Shown: positions 1 to 5,811 of the stretch, one piece after another | Layout: each line of letters begins with the position of its first letter | Position numbering within the stretch: position 1 is the first letter of the stretch | NCBI GenBank assembly: GCA_031277045.1 | Contig: JAISLX010000176.1 | Span: forward strand, 1 to 11,393 | Source of the DNA: Treponema sp. | GTDB taxonomy: Bacteria; Spirochaetota; Spirochaetia; Treponematales; Breznakiellaceae | Direction of reading: 5' to 3' | Length of the DNA: 11,393 nucleotides | Position numbers and translations under genes: made by a program | The notes under the pieces: model-generated | Database searches by the model: none | What the model saw: only the letters and a program-made list of their open reading frames with translations | What the model was told of the DNA's origin: nothing

Positions 1-57
<57 letters not shown>

Positions 58-238
58 AGAACTAATTGAATCGAACTTATTCATGCTCATAAGCGAATAT
101 GGTAATCCCATCACACGAATACGTCAAGCAAATTTTCAACATTATCACTGATTTTTTACGCGGCAGGTTCGCCGGCGCGGCGGCGCAATACGGCGATGTT
201 TTACCGCAAGGGCGCCGTCTGTGCGCCGGGGCCCTTAC

Positions 239-267
239 TTGACACAGAAAGTATTCCTCCCTATACC
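239..267 (+). promoter_or_regulatory. Candidate sigma-70 promoter of the beta-galactosidase gene
   Basis: A perfect -35 box TTGACA (239-244) is followed by a 17-nt spacer and a -10-like TATACC (262-267), which matches 4 of 6 consensus positions. The predicted transcription start falls at about 274, which is the A of the preferred ATG. No Shine-Dalgarno sequence precedes that ATG, so this arrangement suggests a leaderless mRNA. Just upstream is a small GC hairpin (211-215 with 223-227). The rest of 58-238 is AT-rich to about 157 and then GC-rich, with no gene recognised. The weak point is the missing final T of the -10 box. Confidence 0.5.
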
Positions 268-273
268 GGATAT

Positions 274-3200
274 ATGAGTACCGTATCCATTCGTCCCGTC
301 TGGGAAAATCCCGAAATTCAATCTTACAACCGTCTGCCCATGCGCAGCCCCCTCCTGCCCTTTTCCTCGCCCCGCGAGGCCCTTGCCGACGCCGTGGCGG
401 GGCCCGAATTTCCCGCGCCGGAAAAGAATTCCAACTTCCTCAGCCTTGACGGCGTCTGGACCTTCAATCTTCTGGACAACCCCGCCGCCGATTACCGCGA
501 GGGGGACCCCGCGGACGCCGGTTCCGCCGGCTTTGGCGTTCCCGCCTGGGCGCGGCCCTCGTTTGCGCCGCTAAAAAACGGGGGGCTTGCCGACGGTAAC
601 ATCGCCGGGAACTGGGGGGACATCACGGTGCCCGGCACATGGACGCGGCAGGGCTACGACAAGCCTCACTACACCAACGTGGAGATGCCCTTTACGGCCC
701 TCCCCCCCAGGGCCCCGGAGCACAACCCCACGGGGCTTTACCGCAGGAATTTCAAGCTGCCCCCCGGCTGGAAGGGCCGCCGGACGGTCCTGCACATAGG
801 CTCGGCGGAAAGCTGCTTTTTCATTTACATCAACGGTATCTTCGCCGGCGCGGGCAAGGACACAAGACTCCCCTCCGAGTACGACATCAGCCCCTGCCTG
901 CGGGAAGGCGAAAACCTCATCTGCGTCAAAGTAGTACGATATTCGGACGCAAGCTATGTGGAAGACCAGGACCAGTGGTGGTACGGCGGGATTCACCGGA
1001 GCGTGTTCCTCTACTCCACCGCCGAAAACTATATCCAGGATATACGGGCCTGCCCCGGCTCCTGCGGCGAAGCCGAAGGGAAGCTCAGCCTTGCGGTAAC
1101 TCTGGGCGGAAAAGCGGCGGAAAGCGGCGGGGACGGGGAAAGCCCCTTCGTTATCGAATACGCGCTCTACCCCTTCGCCCTTCCGGAAAGCCGGTCCGGC
1201 GCGGAAGACTACGCCGGAAAGATCATGGACAGCGGCCCCCTGGCCGGGGGGCGCGTGGAATTTACGCCCGCCTACCGGCAAAACACCAATATCGCCACAG
1301 CCGAAATTACCGTGCCCCGCCCCAAAGTCTGGTCCCACGAAACGCCCAGCCTCTACGTCCTGCGGGTAAGCCTGAGCCGGAACGGCGGGCATATCGAAAG
1401 CGCGGCATTTCTTACAGGTTTCCGCAGCGTAAAGATCGCGGACCGGGAACTCCTTATCAACGGCAAAATGGTGTACATCAAGGGCGCAAACCGCCACGAA
1501 CACGATGAAAAAACCGGCAAAACCCTGTCCACCGCCGCCATGAAAAAGGATATTGTCCTCCTCAAAACCCACAACTTCAACGCGGTCAGAACCTGCCACT
1601 ACCCCGATGACGAGCGCTGGTACGATCTGTGCGACCGCTACGGCATCTACCTTGTGGACGAGGCCAACGTGGAAAGCCACGCCTATTCAGGCCAGCTCTG
1701 CCGGGAACAAAGCTGGAGCTACGCCTTCGCGGCCCGCATCCAGCGCATGGTCGAGCGGGACAAGAACCACCCGTCCATCATCATCTGGTCCCTGGGGAAC
1801 GAAAGCGGCTGCGGCGACAACCACGCCATGATGACCGCCTGGATACACAGCATCGATCCGTCCCGGCCGGTAAATTACGAGGGCGCCATCACCGGCGGAA
1901 CCCTTGATATTCTGAACAGCGGCGCGGAGATAACCGACATCGTCAGCCCCATGTACTCCCAGATTGAACGCATTACCGACTTTGCCAAATACCGGCTGGA
2001 CAACCGGCCGCTTATCATGATCGAGTATTCCCACGCGATGGGGAACTCCAACGGCAGCCTGGCGGATTACTGGAAAGCTATCGAAAACCACCACGGCCTG
2101 CAGGGGGGCTTTATCTGGGAATGGATAGACCACGGCCTTGAGGCGTTTACGCCTGAAGGGATCAAATACTGGAAATACGGCGGCGATTTTGGCGACGAGC
2201 CTTCGGACAGGGACTTTATCGTGGACGGCCTTATCCTGCCCGATCAGAGCCTAAAACCCGGCATGGCGGAGTGCCGCCAGGTTCAGTCGCCGCTGCGCCT
2301 TAAAAACGTGGACGGAAAACCCTGGACCTTCATCGTGGAGAACCGCCAGGATTTCAGCGGCACGGAAGGCTACGTCCTTGAATGGAAATTACTGCGGGAC
2401 GACGCCGCGCGGGGCGGGGAAACCGTGCTGGACAGCGGGGCCGCCGGCCTGCCGGATATAAGGCCCGGCGCGTCCGCGGAAATTACGCTGAAACCGCCCG
2501 CAGGCTTCAACCTGCAGTCCCTGGGCGGTACGGTGTACCTTCACTTTGACTTCAAACTGAAGAACAGCACACCCTGGGCGCAGGCCGGCCACATTACCGG
2601 CCAGGCGGAGCGCATCCTCAAAGAAACCCCCCAGGCCCTTTCCATCGCCGGGGCGAAGGTCCTTTCCGCAGAAGCGGCCCCCCTTGCGGGGGAACTGGCC
2701 GCCGCGTTCAGGCCCTCCCTGTTCCGGGTGCCCACCCAGAACGACGGCCTTAAAACCGCTATCCCCATGAGGGGGAAGCCCGGCATGGAGTTTTACTACA
2801 AGAGCAAAGCCATGTTCGTCTGGCTGGACTACGACCTTCCCCACCTGAGAACCGCGGATGAAACAACCGAACGCATAACCTGGGAGGGCCGGCCCGCTTC
2901 CCGCTACACGGCCGCGCTGCTGGCCGGAACAAACGCCCTGGCCGAATACCGGAACGCCGTACTCGGCGTTTACACCGCCGTACTGACGCCCGGCGATCCT
3001 TCAGACGGGAGCCCCTTTATCCTGGACATTACGTTTGACCTTGACCCCGGCCTGCCGGAACTGCCCAAAATCGGCGTAACCGCGCCGGTAAGCGCCGCCT
3101 ACGACACCATCTCGTGGTTCGGCGCCGGCCCGGAAGAGTCCTACCCCGACCGCCTGGCGGCGGCCTTTCTGGGCCGTTACCGGCACAAAGCCGCCGATCT

Positions 3201-3546
3201 GGAAACCCCCTACGTCGTGCCCCAGGAAAACGGGAACCGGAGCTTTGTGCGGAACCTGAGCATGATAACCGAATCCCCCGCGCCGGGAAAACCAAAGGCG
3301 CTTACAATCTGGTGCGGCGCGCCGCTGAACATGAGCGCCCTGCGTTACACCCAGGATAATATGCTGAGCGCCCTGCACACCTGCGACCTTGTGGACACCA
3401 CGCAGGGACCCAGCGGCTACTTTACCCTGAACCTCGACATCGCCCAGAGAGGGGTGGGCACCGCCACCTGCGGCCCCGATACCCGGAACGAGTACCGGGT
3501 ACGGGCCGGCCTGTACCGCATGAAACTGTACATCGGGGGGGCCTAG
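274..3546 (+). CDS. lacZ: Beta-galactosidase, LacZ type, glycoside hydrolase family 2
   Basis: This 1090-residue enzyme hydrolyses terminal non-reducing beta-D-galactosides such as lactose or plant galacto-oligosaccharides. It should be cytoplasmic, since no signal peptide is visible. The full LacZ architecture is present: N-terminal jelly-roll with EDQDQWWYGGIHR (the aspartate near residue 233 matches the E. coli D201 region), Ig-like domain, TIM barrel, and C-terminal small-chain domain from about residue 780 (FRVPTQNDG, WFGAGPEESYPDR, VPQENGNRS). Catalytic residues are E510 (acid/base, in GNESGCGDN) and E584 (nucleophile, in IEYSHAMGNSNG). H408 (NRHEH) and H442 (TCHYP) keep the 34-residue spacing of E. 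coli H357 and H391. It is slightly longer than E. coli LacZ (1024 aa). An upstream in-frame ATG at 196 would add 26 residues unlike the family and has no RBS, so 274 is preferred. The gene appears monocistronic and ends in the terminator array. Confidence 0.96.
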   Translation: MSTVSIRPVWENPEIQSYNRLPMRSPLLPFSSPREALADAVAGPEFPAPEKNSNFLSLDGVWTFNLLDNPAADYREGDPADAGSAGFGVPAWARPSFAPLKNGGLADGNIAGNWGDITVPGTWTRQGYDKPHYTNVEMPFTALPPRAPEHNPTGLYRRNFKLPPGWKGRRTVLHIGSAESCFFIYINGIFAGAGKDTRLPSEYDISPCLREGENLICVKVVRYSDASYVEDQDQWWYGGIHRSVFLYSTAENYIQDIRACPGSCGEAEGKLSLAVTLGGKAAESGGDGESPFVIEYALYPFALPESRSGAEDYAGKIMDSGPLAGGRVEFTPAYRQNTNIATAEITVPRPKVWSHETPSLYVLRVSLSRNGGHIESAAFLTGFRSVKIADRELLINGKMVYIKGANRHEHDEKTGKTLSTAAMKKDIVLLKTHNFNAVRTCHYPDDERWYDLCDRYGIYLVDEANVESHAYSGQLCREQSWSYAFAARIQRMVERDKNHPSIIIWSLGNESGCGDNHAMMTAWIHSIDPSRPVNYEGAITGGTLDILNSGAEITDIVSPMYSQIERITDFAKYRLDNRPLIMIEYSHAMGNSNGSLADYWKAIENHHGLQGGFIWEWIDHGLEAFTPEGIKYWKYGGDFGDEPSDRDFIVDGLILPDQSLKPGMAECRQVQSPLRLKNVDGKPWTFIVENRQDFSGTEGYVLEWKLLRDDAARGGETVLDSGAAGLPDIRPGASAEITLKPPAGFNLQSLGGTVYLHFDFKLKNSTPWAQAGHITGQAERILKETPQALSIAGAKVLSAEAAPLAGELAAAFRPSLFRVPTQNDGLKTAIPMRGKPGMEFYYKSKAMFVWLDYDLPHLRTADETTERITWEGRPASRYTAALLAGTNALAEYRNAVLGVYTAVLTPGDPSDGSPFILDITFDLDPGLPELPKIGVTAPVSAAYDTISWFGAGPEESYPDRLAAAFLGRYRHKAADLETPYVVPQENGNRSFVRNLSMITESPAPGKPKALTIWCGAPLNMSALRYTQDNMLSALHTCDLVDTTQGPSGYFTLNLDIAQRGVGTATCGPDTRNEYRVRAGLYRMKLYIGGA

Positions 3547-3565
3547 CAGCCGCCGCGCCTCACGC

Positions 3566-3610
3566 AAAAAACGGCCCTGGCTTTAACTTTATAGGCCAGG
3601 GCTTTTTTTT
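3566..3610. terminator. Bidirectional intrinsic terminator after lacZ (hairpin 1)
   Basis: A perfect 8-bp stem GCCCTGGC (3574-3581) pairs with GCCAGGGC (3595-3602) and is followed by T8 (3603-3610). On the opposite side A6 (3566-3571) supplies a T6 tract for the - strand. The hairpin therefore can end lacZ transcripts, 27 nt after the stop codon, and also transcripts of the convergent XRE gene after they cross the array. Confidence 0.85.
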
Positions 3611-3615
3611 CTTGG

Positions 3616-3651
3616 GCCAGGGCCTAAACTTTGTAGGCCACGGCTTTTTTT
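3616..3651 (+). terminator. Terminator-like hairpin 2 of the array
   Basis: GCC (3616-3618) plus GGCCT (3621-3625) pair with AGGCC (3635-3639) plus GGC (3642-3644) around a 2x2 internal mismatch. T7 (3645-3651) follows immediately. Confidence 0.65.
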
Positions 3652-3656
3652 CTTGA

Positions 3657-3692
3657 GGCCAGGGCCTAAACTTTTTGGGCCAGGGCCTTTTT
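3657..3692 (+). terminator. Terminator-like hairpin 3 of the array
   Basis: GGCCAGGGCC (3657-3666) pairs with GGGCCAGGGCC (3677-3687) apart from two central mismatches. T5 (3688-3692) follows. Its T-run is the shortest among the hairpins of the array listed separately. Confidence 0.55.
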
Positions 3693-3721
3693 CACTTGAG
3701 GCCAGGGCCTAAACTTTTTAG

Positions 3722-3758
3722 GCCGTGGCTTTAATTTTGCAGGCCAGGGCTTTTTTTT
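3722..3758 (+). terminator. Terminator-like hairpin 5, with an alternative upstream fold
   Basis: GCCGTGGC (3722-3729) pairs with GCCAGGGC (3743-3750) with a single mismatch and is followed by T8 (3751-3758). The left arm can instead pair upstream: 3701-3710 with 3720-3729, 9 of 10 pairs. That competing fold lacks a continuous T-run, so the two structures exclude each other. Confidence 0.65.
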
Positions 3759-3762
3759 CCTG

Positions 3763-3799
3763 GGCCAGGGCCTAAACTTTCTAGGCCACGGCCTTTTTT
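3763..3799 (+). terminator. Terminator-like hairpin 6 of the array
   Basis: GGCC-AG-GGCCT (3763-3773) pairs with AGGCC-AC-GGCC (3783-3793), 9 of 11 pairs with a central 2x2 mismatch. T6 (3794-3799) follows. It has the same design as hairpin 2. Confidence 0.65.
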
Positions 3800-3803
3800 C
3801 TTG

Positions 3804-3839
3804 AGGCCGGGACGTAAAAACGCGCGCGGGGCCTTTTTT
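3804..3839 (+). terminator. Degenerate last hairpin of the array
   Basis: AGGCC (3804-3808) can pair with GGCCT (3830-3834), with an inner CGT/ACG stem around an A-rich loop. A T6 run spans 3834-3839. Its interior is unlike the other units, so it looks like a diverged terminal copy. It lies directly after the convergent XRE stop codon. Confidence 0.45.
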
Positions 3840-3841
3840 CG

Positions 3842-4165
3842 TCAGGTTTTTTCGTCCAATTCCTGTAGTTTCTCGCTGATTACGCGGCCTAAAAGCTCAT
3901 ACATGTCCTGTAAAGCCGCTTTTTGGTAGTTCCGCATAAGGGCCGCGGGGTCTATGTCCCGTGAAAAAAGGTCGGTGGGGTCAACGCCCAGGGCGAAAGC
4001 CAGTTTCTGTATCATTTCAGACGAGGGAAATTTGACGGTATTCTCCAGCATCCCGATATAATTCGTTGAAGTTTCCGCTTTTTCAGCCAGGACAGCCTGA
4101 CTCCAGCCCCGGGCTTGCCTAAATCCCTTCAGGTTAGAGGCCAATACATCTCTGATATTTGTCAT
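3842..4165 (-). CDS. XRE/Cro-C1-family helix-turn-helix regulator
   Basis: This 107-residue DNA-binding protein has an HTH_3 domain at about residues 10-65. The domain begins with LKGFRQARGWSQAVLAEKA, has a recognition helix around TSTNYIGMLE, and closes with KLAFALGVDPTDLF. A short helical tail of about 40 residues (MYELLGRVISEKLQELDEKT at its end) could mediate dimerisation; no sensory domain is seen. The only in-frame ATG is at 4165, without a clear RBS. A TTG at 4225 would add 20 residues unlike the family, so 4165 is preferred. The gene is divergent from the outer-membrane protein gene at 4379 and could control it or itself, but no operator could be identified. Its 3' end faces the terminator array. 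The exact target is unknown. Confidence 0.88.
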   Translation of the reverse strand: MTNIRDVLASNLKGFRQARGWSQAVLAEKAETSTNYIGMLENTVKFPSSEMIQKLAFALGVDPTDLFSRDIDPAALMRNYQKAALQDMYELLGRVISEKLQELDEKT

Positions 4166-4230
4166 AGGAACGCCGCATCTTAGCTTCTCATCGTAAATGA
4201 TGGGCTTTCCATGACAACATTCCAAAGGTG

Positions 4231-4259
4231 TTGACTATTTTATCATTTTTCAATACTGT
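4231..4259 (+). promoter_or_regulatory. Candidate promoter of the outer-membrane protein gene
   Basis: TTGACT (4231-4236) has a 17-nt AT-rich spacer and a weak -10-like TACTGT (4254-4259). Transcription would start near 4266 and give a 5' leader of about 113 nt. The box lies next to the start of the divergent XRE gene, so that regulator could act here. The -10 matches only 3 of 6 consensus positions. Confidence 0.4.
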
Positions 4260-4270
4260 GGGTGTGAGTT

Positions 4271-4362
4271 CACGGGGATGCGTGCCGGTCCCTGTGGAGC
4301 GGCCCGTCTTTCAGGCGGGAAACCTGCTCTTGCGGGCGGGAATTTAAGGGGGCGCAGGCCCC
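4271..4362 (+). promoter_or_regulatory. Structured 5' leader with four consecutive hairpins
   Basis: Four stems can form in a row. They are 4271-4277 with 4290-4296 (7 bp, one wobble), 4303-4309 with 4313-4319 (7 bp, one wobble, 3-nt loop), 4323-4327 with 4332-4336 (5 bp, one wobble, TCTT loop), and GGGGC 4349-4353 with GCCCC 4358-4362. The last ends two bases before the Shine-Dalgarno. GGCGGGAA occurs twice (4314-4321, 4335-4342). The leader may influence translation or stability, but GC-rich DNA folds easily and no known riboswitch class was recognised. Confidence 0.4.
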
Positions 4363-4364
4363 AC

Positions 4365-4370
4365 AAGGAG
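4365..4370 (+). promoter_or_regulatory. Ribosome binding site of the outer-membrane protein gene
   Basis: AAGGAG with an 8-nt spacer to the ATG at 4379 fixes the start. It is strong, in contrast to the lacZ and methyltransferase starts, which lack a Shine-Dalgarno. Confidence 0.85.
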
Positions 4371-4378
4371 TTTTTCGC

Positions 4379-4963
4379 ATGAAAAAATTTGTATTGGCCG
4401 CGGTTCTCGCGGCGGCCGCCGCGGGAGGGGCGTTCGGACAGGCGTGGTACAACAGCTACGCGCCGGGGATTGAAGGCTCGAAGATCTTTGTCAACGGCGG
4501 GATAGGGTTTGGCGTTCTTCCCTACAAGATGTCGCTTCCCCCGATCTCGGCGAGCGCCGAGTACGCTCTGGACAAGATACCGCTGTCGGTGGGCGCGTAT
4601 TTTGGCATTACCGGGTACAACGAGGAATTAAGCGCCCACAGTTCGTACAAGGGGTCGCTGACGGGTTTTGGCGCGAAGGCGAGTTATCACTTCAACTTCA
4701 TAAAAAACCTTGATCCCTATGTTAGTCTTACCCTGGGCTGGCTGGTTTATAAGCAGGAGGTAAAGAGTTCTTATACTAGTTATAGTTCCCCTTCTTATAC
4801 GCCGAAGACTACAACCGTCACCGCGGAAAACGACCTGAGTACGTTCTTCTACGGCTTTAACCTGGGGGCGCGGTACTTCTTTACAAAAAACATCGGCGCC
4901 TATGTTGAACTTGGGTACAGCGCGGTATCGGTTGCGAGCGCCGGGCTTGCGCTGAAATTTTAA
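4379..4963 (+). CDS. Small outer-membrane beta-barrel protein, function unknown
   Basis: This 194-residue protein has a classical Sec signal peptide: MKK, then an alanine-rich hydrophobic core to about residue 17, with likely cleavage near AFG-QA at 20/21. The mature part is rich in Gly, Tyr, Phe and Ser, with alternating amphipathic stretches typical of beta-strands (for example KIFVNGGIGFGV, GFGAKASYHFNF, TFFYGFNLGARYFF, IGAYVELGYSAVSV). It ends in ALKF, a terminal phenylalanine as expected for recognition by the BAM machinery. The size fits an OmpW/OmpA-like eight-stranded barrel; a Ser/Tyr/Thr-rich stretch near residues 126-145 may be an exposed loop. It is monocistronic, with its own RBS and a strong terminator, and is divergent from an XRE regulator. 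Pore activity, ligand and exact family cannot be read from the sequence. Confidence 0.82.
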   Translation: MKKFVLAAVLAAAAAGGAFGQAWYNSYAPGIEGSKIFVNGGIGFGVLPYKMSLPPISASAEYALDKIPLSVGAYFGITGYNEELSAHSSYKGSLTGFGAKASYHFNFIKNLDPYVSLTLGWLVYKQEVKSSYTSYSSPSYTPKTTTVTAENDLSTFFYGFNLGARYFFTKNIGAYVELGYSAVSVASAGLALKF

Positions 4964-5006
4964 CTAGCGTCTGTCCACAAAGCCGGTTACGCTGCGGCCG
5001 GACCTT

Positions 5007-5045
5007 GCATGTTCGCGGCCTTTAGGCTGCGGACATGCGTTTTTT
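5007..5045 (+). terminator. Strong intrinsic terminator of the outer-membrane protein gene
   Basis: A near-continuous 14-bp stem forms between 5007-5020 and 5025-5038, with only two G-T wobbles and a TTTA loop. It is followed by G and T6 (5040-5045). It lies 43 nt after the stop codon. Confidence 0.92.
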
Positions 5046-5049
5046 GGGA

Positions 5050-5103
5050 GACTTGGAACCAACCTTTGGTTGGCAGATAACCAACCGGGTTATCGAACAA
5101 GTC
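5050..5103. repeat. Compact cluster of inverted repeats with alternative pairings
   Basis: Two perfect hairpins lie side by side: CCAACC (5059-5064) with GGTTGG (5068-5073), and GATAACC (5076-5082) with GGTTATC (5088-5094). GACTTG (5050-5055) pairs with CAAGTC (5098-5103) and encloses both, giving a three-way junction. GGTTGG (5068-5073) can instead pair with a second CCAACC (5081-5086), which would break both hairpins. The block sits between the terminator and the 3' end of the TetR gene. No known RNA family was recognised. Confidence 0.6.
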
Positions 5104-5117
5104 CAATGAGCATCCGG

Positions 5118-5154
5118 AAAAAACACTTGACGCCGGAACGCCGCTTGGGGCGTT
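5118..5154 (-). terminator. Possible weak terminator of the TetR gene
   Basis: On the - strand AACGCC pairs with GGCGTT (5149-5154 with 5137-5142), overlapping the stop codon. A T6 tract lies further on, opposite A6 at 5118-5123. The 13-nt gap between stem and T-tract makes this a poor canonical terminator. Confidence 0.3.
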
Positions 5155-5795
5155 TATTCAATCGCGCCGGGAATGGCCGGGGCATCGCGCGTAACGTTTC
5201 TGTTTACGGTCATCAGCCGGACCGCCAGGGCCGCGGAGTTCTTTAGGTCCGTTACTGTTTCCTGCTTTAGCACCGTAAGGCGGAAGATGGCCGATTCGAT
5301 AAGCGGGTACAGCAGGTCATCGGCGGCCTTTACGTCCACCGGGACTATCTCACCGGCTTTGATGCCGTCAATCACCATTGTCGCCAGGATATGCCGCAGT
5401 CTTAGGGTGCGCCGGCGGACCCGGTAGTTCGGATCCCCGTTTGTCCCGGAAAGGTGGCGCAGGTAATCCAAAATCACCGTGAGCAGGCGGCGGTTTTTTT
5501 CCAGCAGATCGATGATCCGGGAAAGAACGCGGATAAGTTTATCGGCCGTAGTCAGACCGGCGCCGCAGCGTATCTTGGTCAGGTCCGCCTCGACCGTAAG
5601 CAGGAACTGTTTGATGCTGTAATTGAATATCTCTTTTTTGTTTTTGAAGTAGATGTACAGGGTGGTCCGGGTTATGCCGCAGCGGTCGGCGATTTTCTGG
5701 AAGGTGGCGTCCTCGAATCCTTCGTCAACAAATACATCCAGGGCCCGTTTTAAGATGTCTTTCCGCCTTTTATCGTGTTCCACAACGATGGCCAT
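5154..5795 (-). CDS. TetR/AcrR-family transcriptional regulator
   Basis: This 213-residue regulator has a TetR_N helix-turn-helix at about residues 10-57. It contains ILKRALDVFVDEGFEDATF, the recognition region CGITRTTLYIYFKNKKEIF, and then a helical ligand-binding and dimerisation domain of about 150 residues that is not conserved enough to name a ligand. The ATG at 5795 follows a run of seven G (5811-5805) that serves as a G-rich ribosome binding site and directly abuts the stop codon of the upstream methyltransferase. With only 16 nt between the two genes, co-transcription and perhaps translational coupling are likely. Family members commonly repress adjacent transport or stress genes, but no obvious efflux or target gene is next to it here, so the target is unknown. 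Confidence 0.9.
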   Translation of the reverse strand: MAIVVEHDKRRKDILKRALDVFVDEGFEDATFQKIADRCGITRTTLYIYFKNKKEIFNYSIKQFLLTVEADLTKIRCGAGLTTADKLIRVLSRIIDLLEKNRRLLTVILDYLRHLSGTNGDPNYRVRRRTLRLRHILATMVIDGIKAGEIVPVDVKAADDLLYPLIESAIFRLTVLKQETVTDLKNSAALAVRLMTVNRNVTRDAPAIPGAIE

Positions 5796-5811
5796 GCCGT
5801 TCTACCCCCCC

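Larger units (their letters stand above)
3574..3839 (+). repeat. Tandem array of terminator-like hairpin repeats
   Basis: Nearly the whole convergent intergenic region consists of repeated units of about 42-43 nt. Each has a left arm GGCCAGGGCCT, a short AAACTTT-type loop, a right arm such as AGGCCACGGC, and a run of 5-8 T, often followed by CTTGA. Unit starts near 3611, 3653, 3696, 3759 and 3801 show the period, with one interval enlarged by an extra half unit. Arms carry paired deviations (AGG opposite CAC or CAG), so the repeats are degenerate. T-runs always follow on the + strand, so the array would act on transcripts leaving lacZ. Individual hairpins are listed separately. It is not a CRISPR array, because there are no unique spacers. 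Confidence 0.9.

Noticed and set aside
571..1680. Long antisense open frame of 369 codons within lacZ
   Set aside because: It is the mirror of a GC-rich real gene; the lacZ frame contains all GH2 motifs and the antisense product has no recognisable domain.
3574..3839. CRISPR array
   Set aside because: The regular repeats are hairpin-plus-T units with no unique spacers of constant length, and no cas gene is nearby.
5046..5110. tRNA or tRNA-like gene in the palindrome cluster
   Set aside because: No acceptor stem of seven pairs, no T-loop consensus and no anticodon arm geometry.
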